This document shows, one piece after another, positions 6,272 through 15,068 of a DNA stretch of 17,500 nt. Position 1 is the first letter of the stretch. Each line of letters opens with the position of its first letter. Under the pieces are notes generated by a model. That model had not been told where the DNA came from. It worked only from the letters and a program-made list of their open reading frames with translations, and did not search any database. The position numbers were made by a program, and so were the translations under genes. Source of the stretch: Zygnema cylindricum (lineage: Eukaryota; Streptophyta; Zygnematophyceae; Zygnematales; Zygnemataceae); the NCBI GenBank assembly GCA_037447655.1, contig JBBHKE010001625.1, forward strand, positions 125,276-142,775. The letters run 5' to 3'.

Positions 6272-7642
6272 GTAAGAAGAGAGCAAGAGAGAAAATTCCG
6301 CTAACTCTCTTTCTCCCTCTGTCTCTCTCCCCTGTCTCTCTTTCTCTCTCCCTCTCCCTCCCTCTCTCTCTCTCCCTCTTTCCCTCTCGCTCTCTCCCTC
6401 TCCCTCTCTCCCTCTCCCCCCTCTCTCTCTCTCCCTCTCTCTCTCTCCCTCTTTCTCTCCCTCCCTCCCTCCCTCCCTCCCTCTCTTACATGTATGAAGG
6501 TTTGCATAAAAAATGGCCCTGTCCTCGACTTATCTCCCTGCACCAAGTTTTATGAGCTGCAAAGCAATGACACGTGTCAAACTGTGATTAGTAAAAAAAT
6601 GAACAGAAATGCCGCTTTATTTTATCTGTATAATCCCGGAATTTATTGCGATCGAATTTCGACCGCGTTCGAAACCGTCAAATTCCCAAAAGAGGTAAAA
6701 AAAAAATAAAAAAATGTTGAAGTATTTATTTTTACGTATATAGCGGCAACTTTCGTACTTTTCCCCTACATTTTCTCTACTTTCTCCACCTTTTTCCCTT
6801 CTTTTTGTGTACCTTTTCTGTGCCTTTTCCATACTTTTTCTGTACCTTTTCTGTAACTTTTCCTTACCATTTCTGTGCCTTTTCCGTCACCTCTTACTTA
6901 CGTTTTCTTTAACTTTTATATTCATTCTCCTTACAATTTCTATACCTTTTCCTTAACATTCCTGTACCTTTTCCATACTTTTGCCCTACCATTTCTGTAC
7001 CTTTTCCACACCGTTTTCTTTACCTTTTCTGTACCTTTCCGTAGTTTTTCCCGTTTTTTTTGGTAAACCCTAAAAGACCCTAAAAAACCCGAAAAAATCC
7101 TAGAAAACCCTACCATTTCCATACCTTTCCCTAACCTTTTCTGTACCTTTTCCTTAAGCAATTTCTGCTTGTGTGCACCATATTGTGAATGATAAGCTTC
7201 CTATGCCTGCATTATAAATTCTCTAAACAGAAGAAACACACTTAAATACTCTAAATCCTGTTTGAATCTTAAGACTCCCCAGGAATTGCGGACGATTCCA
7301 TATGCATCGGTTCGCTTCGCGGTACAATCTGGAATGAACAAATCCCCGTATCGGATAATCGCCCAAAATCGCACAAAAAACCAATACTCTTTCCCTTTTT
7401 TTTTTTTTTTTGTTCGGTAGGTTTGTATTGCGAGGAATGACCTCAAGTCGGTAGTGTGCACCAAACCGATGATTAGGTGCAAAATAACTCAAAAAACGAC
7501 GTGTGGGAAAGTATCCTTACTTTTTGCTACTTCGAGTATCACATTTCCGGCGGCCAATGGCTTCCCTTGCACGCCGTCCGTGATCGCGGTCACCGACATA
7601 ATATGTGTACCCACCAAGCCATCTTGGTGTAAAATAACATGA
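6192..7642 (+). CDS. Multi-LysM protein gene, partial, three inferred exons
   Basis: LysM modules bind chitin or peptidoglycan-type glycans, usually outside the cell. Three LysM-like segments are visible in three open stretches (6192-6271, 6500-6694, 7421-7642). Each stretch is bounded by GT donors or AG acceptors in compatible phase. Features typical of eukaryotic LysM proteins recur: an (N/G)DTC-type turn, an NPGI.C-type element, closing VC(I/V)P and paired cysteines. Introns fall directly before VCI in both downstream exons, a regular module-exon relation. No signal peptide, transmembrane segment or fused enzyme is seen. The 5' end is probably left of the copia insertion or of the window. 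Whether the gene is intact is unknown; LysM identity is inferred from motif pattern alone. Confidence 0.55.
6272..6499 (+). other. Inferred intron 1, nearly all polypyrimidine
   Basis: Bounded by GTAAGA and ...ACATGTATGAAG. About 180 of the 228 bases are an uninterrupted CT-rich tract (6305-6485) that would act as a very long polypyrimidine tract before the acceptor. Confidence 0.5.
6305..6485. repeat. CT-rich microsatellite
   Basis: Only C and T, apart from isolated G, in imperfect CTCTCC and CCCT repeats, ending in (CCCT)n. It is the strand-inverted counterpart of the GA tract at 5878-6175. Frames open across it are artefacts. Confidence 0.9.
6500..6694 (+). CDS. LysM gene, inferred exon B (best LysM module)
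   Basis: It begins GTT TGC ATA (VCI) right after an AG that follows the CT tract, and reads CTKFYELQSNDTCQTVI, then NAALFYLYNPGIYCDRIS and FETV. This fits the LysM pattern C.KFY.VQSGDTC..I......L...NPGI.C..L....TV closely. All four module cysteines are present, and only Gly of GDTC is replaced by Asn. The likely donor is GAG|GTAAAA (GT at 6695). A weaker alternative, ACC|GTCAAA (GT at 6677), would give ...ET|VCI, paralleling the previous junction ...QT|VCI. Both keep phase 0. Without splicing the frame would stop at 6707-6709. Confidence 0.6.
6695..7420 (+). other. Inferred intron 2 with repeat interior
   Basis: Donor GTAAAA at 6695; acceptor is a long T run followed by GTTCGGTAG (7391-7420). 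The in-frame TAG just before exon C is the acceptor itself. The interior is mostly a degenerate ACCTTTTCTGT repeat and contains no recognised coding sequence. At 7180-7390 the base composition is more balanced, but no product is recognised. Confidence 0.45.
6740..7160. repeat. Degenerate ACCTTTTC(T/C)GTA tandem repeat with CCCTAAA patch
   Basis: Variants of TTTCTGTACCTTTTCCATAC recur about every 16-20 bases, with all units diverged. At about 7064-7115 the repeat gives way to AAACCCTAAAAGACCCTAAAAAACCC, like the telomere-type DNA at 1684-2035. Open frames rich in Phe/Tyr/Leu (+) or Lys/Arg/Gly (-) here are repeat artefacts. Confidence 0.7.
7421..7642 (+). CDS. LysM gene, inferred exon C
   Basis: It begins GTT TGT ATT (VCI), as exon B does, directly after a T-run and TAG. 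It reads on through VVCTKPMIRCKIT and then TCGKVSLLFATSSITF, AANGFPC and VTDIICVPTKPSWCKIT. Cysteine spacing and closing ICVP fit a complete LysM module. The string TKP..(W)CKIT occurs both before and after the module, so the second CKIT looks like the start of a further module. A TGA follows at 7640-7642. Either the protein ends here, or the exon ends slightly earlier at a GT such as GGT|GTAAAA (7629). No later exon was found. Confidence 0.5.
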   Translation, partial: VCIARNDLKSVVCTKPMIRCKITQKTTCGKVSLLFATSSITFPAANGFPCTPSVIAVTDIICVPTKPSWCKIT

Positions 7643-7800
7643 AAATATATATAATATATTTTTTATATATTGTCTTTTTATATATTATATATTTATACAT
7701 TAGGTGTTTTTATATTTTTATATGTATTCATATAATAATTATATATGTAAAAAAAAAAAAAAAAAAAAAAAATAAAAAAAAAAAAAAAAAAAAAAAATAG
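7643..7800. repeat. AT-rich stretch with two adjacent 24-base A runs
   Basis: TA-rich sequence (7645-7745) is followed by A runs at 7749-7772 and 7774-7797 split by one T. This could be the tail of a processed retroposon or simple-sequence DNA. No flanking duplication was identified. Confidence 0.7.
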
Positions 7801-8900
7801 ATAAAAAAGTAAATTTAAATAAATAAGTATAAAAACAAATAACCGAAAGAAATTATTATTTAAGGTTTAAACAAACAACAAATAATAAATAATGCATCGG
7901 TGGAAAAGGGGTTCTTCACCATTATGAAACGATCATAAATTATTTGTGAACTTTGAAAAAAAACGGTAGGCACAAAAATATGTTTACTCAAATAAAAATA
8001 TGGCGTAAAAAACCATAGAAACAAATCACATATATGGTAAATTTCATCAATATAAAATCAAAGATATTTACCAATTATAAACTATTATATATTATTCGTG
8101 ACCGTGAAAAAAATACGACCCGATTTTTTCTACATACCATTTCTACCATTTCTATATGAAGTTTCTACATGAGAATTATTGTATGAAAAAAAGATATAAA
8201 GGAATCGAGTCGAGTAGAAAAATAAAGAAAAAATAAATAAAAATGTGTCGGTGTAAAATTGCGTCGATGAAAAGTGGTCGACATTAAAATATTGTTGTGT
8301 CAATAAAAAACAATTTTGTCGTAAAAAAAAAAATAAAAAAAAAAATCATCTAACGTAAAATTGTGGACATAAAATTCCATCGAAATATCGGTCTAATATT
8401 TAGTGGTGTCTACTAAAGCAATAATAACAATAGTAATAATAATAATAATAATAAATAATAATATAATAGTAGTAATAATTATAATAAGTATTTGGAACCT
8501 TTTAGATTTTTTTGCGAAAAAAACTATTTTTAATTTTATTTTTTTGGTTTATTTTTTAACATTTTTGTATCTTTGACTGTTTTGTTGTTTTTCAAATTTG
8601 GAATTTGACACTTTTTTTTATAAAGGCCCCTTTTTTTAATTACAGTTATTGTTGAGTTATTTCTTGAATAAAGCTGAATAAACTTTGTGAATCAAAAATG
8701 TTGTTTGGTTCAACAAGATATAAACAAATATTGAAAGAAATACAAAAAAAAACAAACCATTCGAAAGTTCTTATGGTTCCAAATTTTAAATTGAAACAAA
8801 AGAAATTGAAACATAAATAATGTTTTTCCTTTTTTTTGACATTTTGTCTCCTTGACATTTTTTTTGCTATTTTTTTGCTATTCTAAACTATTTTTTTGTC
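7801..8900. other. AT-rich non-coding DNA
   Basis: No coding sequence recognised. Loose repeats of GTCG.TGTAAAATT-like words lie near 8240-8330, and A/T homopolymers are common. A pair of AATAAA hexamers (about 8668-8682) could be polyadenylation signals, but no transcript is identifiable to use them. Confidence 0.5.
8418..8488. repeat. (TAA)n microsatellite
   Basis: AATAATAATAATAATAATAAATAATAAT and interrupted continuations. Confidence 0.85.
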
Positions 8901-8944
8901 GTGTGTCTTTGAGTGCATCTTGTTTACATTTGTAGTTGTATGAA

Positions 8945-9097
8945 AAGAGGTGGGAAAGGAGGGGGGGCAGGGAGAAGGAGAGGGATAGAAAAGATGGGCA
9001 TAGAGGAGAGGATGGGAGGTAGAGAGAGACGACTCGACGAGGAGGAGAGGGAGGGAGAAAGAGGGAGAAGGAGAGGAAGAAGAGAGGAGGACAAAAG
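8945..9097. repeat. GA-rich microsatellite
   Basis: Purine-rich on the + strand, with AGGAGGGGG, GAGAGG and GGGAGAAGG runs. Frames on both strands (Arg/Glu/Gly, or Ser/Pro/Leu) are composition artefacts. Confidence 0.85.
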
Positions 9098-9109
9098 CCA
9101 AAGTGAAAC

Positions 9110-10662
9110 AGGTTTTGATGATAATGGATAATGGATATGTACTTTTATGAAAGGATATATATACATACACACATTATGCATATAGTTTTGACCATCAAAT
9201 ATACTATCATTGTTGAGAGGGCGATTTGCTTTTTTAAATGGTGTTACGTTTTGGTCGCATAAACAAGCCAGCATTTGTTAAAGCTTTGCATTTGTTTCCC
9301 ATTCATTATAGTGTAATTCTTATCACGCGCTCTCTCTGCCGGATAAAGAGGATGTCGTGGACCCAGGTTCCACAAATTTGGGCTTAAGGCTTCGAGTCCG
9401 TTTGTGATCAATTTGCAGTCATAGATGGAAGTCTTTTAATATTTATAACTCTTTAGAGTCAACTCCTCTCCCTTTAGCACTGACAAGGAAAATCTTTTGC
9501 CTGTATCTCCAATTGAAGGGTTGAGATCGAAGATATAATTGTCGATGACGTTTCTATTTGTCCAGGTCTTCTGAATCTCCTAATTGGAATGAAAATTGAT
9601 CCAAACACAAAATTATCAATAATCACAAAGGTACATTAGCACACAAAAGTGGAGATAAAAGAGGCCAAAAAGAGTAGACTTGGAGTTTAAAGTCTTGCAA
9701 AACTTCAAAGACACATTGCATTTAAAAACTTTTCTAATTATATCTTACTAAGAATTCATGAAGGGAAACCTGTAGCCCAACCACAATCCACTGTTGAATC
9801 CAACAAATGAGGATTCAGATTGGGTCATAGTTAATTCACTAATTAGTCAAAACTCCACAATCAAGGCGTGGGTTACTTGCCAATTGAATCCCAATGTCAT
9901 TTCGTGCAATGGTGACTAACTAGACCTAATCTAAGAGCTTGCTTTGACTTTTTATAACTCTTATCTGTACAACTGTAGTCCTATCGATGTAAAGTTATCG
10001 TGAGAGGCCTTCATTTTCGCTTTCTATAACGTATGTACACAACCATTATTACAAAAGAAAATGGTTCGGTAAAAAGACCTTTTCAAATTAGTCAAAGCCC
10101 TACTGATTCACCCTATCTTCTTATCAAAACGTCCAAACTCTGTAAAAAAAAATGTAAAAATACCCTCCCTATTACATTAATGACCAAATAGACTTTCAAA
10201 TTCCAAGTTTGAATTGAGCTCCTTCGAACTTCCTTGATAGGCCTCGTAGAAATCCTTGAAACTCCTTTGACAGACACAGTTTCGAGTTTAATGCAAGATT
10301 GTTTAACAACAAGCAGAATCTATGGGGCTGCCAATAATTTACACAGATTTAATGGAACATGAAGAATCTCGTACTCCAATTTTTTCAGCGAAAAATTGAT
10401 TAACCGAACTCCTTTGATATGCTCTACTTCTAAAGATTCTCGCAACGCCCGCTTTCGTTAGGCCCTTATAACTGCTCCAAATGTAAGGATCCTGAGAACT
10501 CCTTCAACTTTGTTCCACAGTCGCGCTCCACAGTCGCGCTTGGTGCCTTGAGTCATGGTGTCCCGACATACATGGATGGGGTTATACACTTAATCTAAAT
10601 GCCTATGAGGCACCAAGTTGCAATGTTCTTAAAACGTCCCGTATAGACATAAGCGGGCAGTT
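9110..10662. other. No gene recognised
   Basis: Mixed-composition sequence with stops in all frames. It would be the place for the gypsy 5' LTR and leader, but I found no convincing match to the sequence after 16933 and no primer-binding site. Variants of GAACTCCTTTGA recur at about 10217, 10260, 10407 and 10497. A short minus-strand stretch near 9430-9590 stays open but resembles nothing I recognise. Confidence 0.4.
10514..10617. repeat. 13-bp tandem duplication and 10-bp inverted repeat
   Basis: TCCACAGTCGCGC occurs twice back to back (10514-10526, 10527-10539). It is followed by CTTGGTGCCT (10539-10548), whose reverse complement AGGCACCAAG lies at 10608-10617, just upstream of the gypsy gag. 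The role is unknown. Confidence 0.6.
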
Positions 10663-11455
10663 ATGGGAAAGCCACAAAGCGGCTATGCCTATAGCCACTC
10701 CTTTTCCCCTCTAGAGTATCTTTCCCTTGGGTTCCAAGAAGGTGACCTTGAGACGTGGCTTTTCACGGTGGATTCCTACTACCTCCGATTTCCCGTGCTC
10801 TAAGACAACGAGCAAAATTTTGAATGCGGGAGGACTCCTATGTGGGGAGTCAGCGGCGTGGTGGCGCTACATGGTGCAAAGCAACAAGGTGACGATCAAT
10901 TGGGAGGCGTTAAAAAAGGAGCTCATCTAAGCGTGGCAACCGGCGAATACGGTTAAAACGGCTTGAGACAAGGTCGCAAACCTCAAACAAAGATGATTGA
11001 TGTTGGATTCGCAAAAAAAATTGGAGCTTCAAGCGCAAACACCCACGACGAGTGAGGAGAAGGATGTCAATCGATATGTGAAGGGACTCGAGTACTCCGT
11101 CCGGCAAGACGTGGAGCAATGGCGTGTGCGTGATAAGGGAGACACTTCTTACGGATAGCATTCAATTTGCAAGGAGGGCGGACTCCATCAACTTTAGTCT
11201 TTGGAGGAAGACTTCCCCAATCAATCCTTTGTGAAACGCAAAGATTCCCCAACCCCCATAGAACTTGGTGCCGTTGGGGGAGGAGGACGAGGAACTCTGG
11301 CTCTTTCAAAGACAAAGAAGAAAAAGTCGAGGTTCAATGTTTAGAAGGAGGAGATTCAAAAGAGGTGGCAAGACGGTTTATGCTTCCGGTGTGGCTCCCC
11401 CGACCATGTGGCAAGGTAGTGTTCCTCCAATGACAGCAAGGCGAAAAAGAGGTGC
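10663..11455 (+). pseudogene. Gypsy gag remnant with zinc knuckle
   Basis: Gag forms the particle that packages element RNA. A possible start is ATG at 10663-10665. The first frame reads GFQEGDLETWLFTVDSYYL and then stops. After a frameshift comes GESAAWWRYMVQSNKVTINW, then a stop, then AWQPANTVKTA and VANLKQ. These are the W, WW, W...F and R..L..L.Q landmarks of the retrotransposon gag domain. VNRYVKGLEYSVRQDVEQW follows, and the knuckle CFRCGSPDHVAR-stop-C gives the CX2CX4HX4C spacing (11381-11422) with a TAG at 11417-11419. Pseudogene; identity is good. Confidence 0.82.
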
Positions 11456-11640
11456 CAAGTGAGCCTTTGGCGGGTCAAAGGAGAAGGAGAACAACCCTTA
11501 CAATTCCAAGGCCAAGTCGCCAGAGTCCCAATGCTCTTCATGATCGACTCGGGAGCGTCCGTAAACTTTACAAGCCAAGAAGCCGCGAAACGTATCAAAG
11601 TGACTTTGCAATTGTTGTCCATAGCCATTTCCAGCCATGG
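11456..11640 (+). pseudogene. Gypsy aspartic protease, N-terminal part
   Basis: The frame following the knuckle reads QVARVPMLFMIDSGASVNF, with the catalytic triplet DSG at about 11546-11554, followed by SQEAAKRIKV. This matches the LIDSGA.HNFIS..LA..L.. start of gypsy proteases. The flap portion (LADG) does not follow here but reappears about 740 bases downstream at about 12365, so the domain is split by an insert. Confidence 0.82.
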
Positions 11641-12355
11641 ATTCACCCTCGGAAGCACCACAGACTACTGCAAAAACAGGCTACTTTGAATCCACTCAGA
11701 ATTCTACAGAATTAACAAAACAAGCTGAAACTACATAAACACATATTTTCTAGGTTACTAAGTATTCCCACAAATTTTCATATAAAAATACCAAATATAA
11801 TTATCACATCATCCAGTCAAAGTTGCAGAAAAACACTCTGCTATAACTTTGATAAATCAGACCAACTTCACAATGAAGTAAAACACAGACCAGGGTCACA
11901 ATTGTCCTGCAAATCTGTGACAATATTACCAGTATAAGGAGGAACACACATGCAAACATTCATATAATTTTGCAAATGTATCGGAGAGCAATCCTCAGAT
12001 GAAATTACCAAAAATGGCCAAAACAGATTTGGTACAAAAAGTTCCTAAGTCCAAAAATGACTAAGTCCTACACTTATACACTACAGTAGCGCTCACTACT
12101 GCATGTAAGGAGGCATACCAGCCGTACACAAACTACCAGCTACCTCTATTAGTGTTAGTATACCCGAATACTTCGAGGTATGTCAGAATGAGCAAATTGA
12201 CACTAATAACTATGTCACTTTAGTTTTATTATACGTTCGCTCTTCCAATCCGTGAATCCATTCGAACCTCCACATTAAATCCAATTAATACGTTACACAC
12301 GAAATGTCGCGTGCGCACAAAATGTCCCGTGTGCACGAAACTAACTTTTCAAAAC
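11625..12355. other. Insert splitting the gypsy protease
   Basis: AT-rich sequence lacking gypsy similarity lies between the two halves of the protease. Exact ends cannot be set: the left boundary is between about 11620 and 11700, the right near 12300-12360. A short inverted repeat, TATTAGTGT/ACACTAATA, lies at about 12149 and 12201. No transposase or LTR is visible. It is probably a non-autonomous element or a decayed insertion of unknown type. Confidence 0.5.
12297..12342. repeat. Short repeat of CACGAAATGTCGCGTG-like unit
   Basis: CACACGAAATGTCGCGTG, CGCACAAAATGTCCCGTG and TGCACGAAAC follow one another, giving two and a half copies of an 18-base unit at the right end of the insert. Confidence 0.6.
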
Positions 12356-12580
12356 AACAACAACTATCGACGGAGTATCCGGTTCTTTTAGCGGACGGGC
12401 GACCTCTTAACGTGAACACCCGTACTTTGACGCTCGGCATCGGAGACTACAAGTGGACTACAAGTGGAGTGAATCTCTTCATGTTCTTGCACTTGACGGG
12501 CACGACGTCATCCTCGGCAACCTGTGGCTCCAAAAGTGGAATCCGTCGATTAATTGGAGGTAAAATGAACTTACGTTAGA
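12356..12580 (+). pseudogene. Gypsy aspartic protease, C-terminal part
   Basis: It reads STEYPVLLADGRPLNV (flap region) in one frame. After a frameshift near 12465 it reads ALDGHDVILGNLWLQKW followed by NPSINWR and a stop. This corresponds to the family's V.LADG and (H/Y)DVILG..WL.....P.I.W, which closes the protease and leads to the RT. Confidence 0.85.
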
Positions 12581-12736
12581 GCAAGGAGAAATAAAGCATG
12601 CTCTTCGGAAGGAACCAATTGGTAAACGCACGGGGGAGGGACGCCTGCTCTCTGTTTTGCAATCGAAGCGGGCCATGCGTAAAGGGGAACAAATTCATAT
12701 GGCGCCTTTCACGTTGGCGAACTGGAGGATTCCGAG

Positions 12737-13560
12737 TTGTCTTCAAGTGAAGCGCAAGGATCAAAGACTTTTGAGGTAGCCTTGGAGGTCGTGACAAAAA
12801 AATTCGAGTATGCGGATGTTTTCCCCGACAAGTTACCGTCCGAATTACCGCCAAAGAGGAGATTGGATCACCGGATAGAGTTAGTCCCCGATGCATATCT
12901 TTTAGTCAATCACATGTATAAGGTGAGTCACACGAAGCTTGACGAAATGAAAAAACAACTTGCTGAACTCGTGGAATCCGAAACGATCGAGCCAAGCAAG
13001 TCCATTTATGGGGCTCCCGTGTTATTTGTTATGACAAAAGGACGGAGTTTTGAGGCTTTGCATGGATTAGAAGGCACTCAACAAGATGACGGTGAAGAAT
13101 TCTTATCCCTTACCGTAAATCGATGAACTCTTAGACCGGCTTCGTGAAGCTAAATATTTTATCAGAATTGATGTATAGAGTGGATATCATCAAATAAGGG
13201 TGGCGGAGGAGGATGCCCAGAAGACCATGTTTCGTGTGCGTTACGGAGACTATCAATTCCTCGTCATGACTTTCTGTTTAACGAATGCGCCGACAACTTT
13301 CATGAACCTCACGAATTTGATATTATGATCTTATCTTGATAAGTTAATGGTGGCTTTTTTCAACAATGTCCTCATTTACATTTTTTTCTCATAAGAGCAC
13401 GTGGAGCATCTTCGGAAGGTCCTCGATATTTTCATGAAGCATAAATTATACGCTGAATAAAGCAAGTGTGTGTTCGATACGGATAAGATAGAATGCTTCG
13501 GGCATGTGGTGCCAAGCCACGGAATTAGCGTGTATCCAAGAAATACAAAGGGTGTGTAGA
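12737..13560 (+). pseudogene. Gypsy reverse transcriptase remnant
   Basis: The open N-terminal part (12737-13126) reads YADVFPDKLPSELPPKR, LDHRIELVP, KLDEMKKQLAELVES and SIYGAPVLFV, the conserved entry to a gypsy RT. Frameshifts follow near 13030-13070. Then come RIDV[16 protein letters not shown], [15 protein letters not shown] and NAPTTFMNL. The catalytic box, normally F(I/V)DD, reads FFNN (AAC AAT at 13362-13367), so both metal-binding aspartates are asparagine. Then EHVEHLRKVL, a stop, SKCVFD and ECFGHVV. About 270 residues of recognisable domain remain. Inactive. Confidence 0.9.
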
Positions 13561-14095
13561 ATCGGCCTATCCCGGAAACGTGTTGGAGTTAATGTCGAAT
13601 TATGCTCCTTTATCGATGTTTCATGGAGGGGTTTGCACGTACGATGACACCACTTACAAACCTCTTAAAACAAAAGCGGTCGCATGAGTGAGGAGAAGCA
13701 CAAAAGGAGGCACTTAACACTTTAAAGGAACGATTGGTTACCGCTTTTGTGTTACTTGTTCCCGACTCCGAGAAATAGTGGATGATCATCACAGATGCTT
13801 CTGACAAGACAATTGGGGCATTCTTCAAAACAAAAGGCAAAGACTTCAACCGGTGGCATATGAGTTTTGGAAAATGAAACCGCGTGAGTTGAAATATGAA
13901 ACCCACGAGAAGGTGAGGCACGCGATCTTCCATGCTTTTCAAGTGTGACAATGTTACGCGTAAGGAAACGAGGACAAGGTGATCACGGATCATCACTAAG
14001 CCCTCAATTATATTGAAACCATAGTTGAAAAGTAGGCGTTTTTACGTTAGGCCTTTGGTCATCGCCTTTATCGTAAGTTGTGTTATGGGCTTTTC
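13561..14095 (+). pseudogene. Gypsy RNase H remnant
   Basis: The connection segment is recognisable (RCFMEGFA, PLTNLLKQKR), followed by KEALNTLKERLV and, after a stop, MIITDASDKTIGAFF, which holds the first catalytic Asp. In another frame come LKYETHEKVRHAIFHAF and, after stops, DKVITDHH, holding the last Asp. Order and spacing match the gypsy RNase H (TDASD..IGAVL, THEKE.LAI, TDH..L). Similarity fades after about 14095, where an unrelated insert begins. Frames in the opposite direction across this stretch are shadows. Confidence 0.87.
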
Positions 14096-14164
14096 ATGTG
14101 ATCTTCTTAGATCGCTACTTTGACCAGCGACTATCCGATCGTCCGAATCTGATGGTGTAAACAA

Positions 14165-14240
14165 TTTTTTTTGGTCCGAATGTTTTAATTGATCCAATTT
14201 TTGGTCCGAATGTTTTAATTAGTCCGAATAGGTCCGAATA
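14165..14240 (+). repeat. 30-base tandem repeat TTTTTGGTCCGAATGTTTTAATT
   Basis: The GGTCCGAATGTTTTAATT block starts at 14173 and again at 14203, with shorter echoes AGTCCGAATA (14221) and GGTCCGAATA (14231). Confidence 0.85.
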
Positions 14241-14260
14241 CAATCTGGGTCTTAAGGTCA

Positions 14261-14283
14261 TATTGTATGTTTTGCATACAATA
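14261..14283. repeat. Perfect hairpin, 9-bp arms
   Basis: TATTGTATG, five-base loop TTTTG, CATACAATA. AT-rich and isolated, with no U-run pattern or gene end that would make it a functional terminator. Confidence 0.75.
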
Positions 14284-14861
14284 GGCATATTGTATTAGCC
14301 TACTTTCACCTACTTTTGAACTATGATTAAAACCCAACCAAGACTAACGTGGGGGCAAGCGCGATAGTTCAAATTTATGCAAACACTCAGTCACAGTTAG
14401 AAGTGAGTGGAGTGTTTCGGTAGTCAATGGAACACTACAAGATGCTACAAAATCACCCATAACACTTCAGTGAAAGGCCTCTTAGAATAGTTTCAAACAT
14501 GGTTTACTTTGACCTTGTAGCACTTTAATACTATCAATCACTTATGCCGGAAAACATTACTCATTTAGAGCACATACGAAATTTCACAAGAAAACTTCAA
14601 ACAGCCACTTAACACCAAACACACAAAGGTGGCCAAAAAAGTCACATTCTTAACTTAGTGAACTTTGTACAAGTTAAGTTCCCAAATATGCCTAAGTCTT
14701 ATTTTTTACAAATAAATCTATAACTAACTAACGAACCAATCAATAGACTATGTCGTACAGATTCTATTGTCTATTGAAAAGGATAGTTTATATCTTACTT
14801 CTCTCTCCTAGAATTCTAAGGAACTTTTGATACATCAGACCCTACGAGATAGGTAGATAAA

Positions 14862-14940
14862 GAGAGAGAGATAGAGAGAGAGGGTGTGAGAGAGAGAGCG
14901 AGCGAGAGAGAGAGAGAGAGGTTGAGAGAGAGAGAGAGCT
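14862..14940. repeat. GA microsatellite
   Basis: AGAGAGAG runs with few interruptions, within the insert. Confidence 0.85.
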
Positions 14941-14967
14941 ATGGCTGCCATTCAAGTAGCCAAAGAA

Positions 14968-15068
14968 ATATGCTAAGGTAGAGGGAGAGAGACACGTTAA
15001 GCGTTTGACAAGAAGAAGATATGCTAAGGTAGAGGGAGAGAGCCACGTTAAGCGTTTGACAAGAAGGG
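14968..15068 (+). repeat. 51-base tandem duplication, nearly identical copies
   Basis: Copy one is 14968-15018 and copy two starts at 15019. Both read ATATGCTAAGGTAGAGGGAGAGAG, then ACACGTTAAGCG or CCACGTTAAGCG, then TTTGACAAGAAG. One substitution is seen over about 48 bases, so the duplication is much younger than the retroelement around it. Confidence 0.9.

Noticed and set aside
6875-7161. Phe/Tyr-rich and Lys/Gly-rich frames
   Set aside because: Direct products of the ACCTTTTCTGT repeat, which lacks stops in some frames.
7201-7492. Two minus-strand frames of about 90 codons
   Set aside because: They cross the T run and the start of LysM exon C, overlap each other and resemble no family; likely chance.
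8664-8686. Two AATAAA hexamers as a gene's polyadenylation site
   Set aside because: Expected often in such AT-rich DNA, and no exon could be linked to them.
9356-9375. tRNA T-arm-like hairpin GTGGA-CCCAGGT-TCCAC
   Set aside because: The loop is not a T-loop and no acceptor or anticodon arm fits around it.
13610-13996. 128-codon minus-strand frame
   Set aside because: Lies antisense over the gypsy RNase H; no recognisable product.
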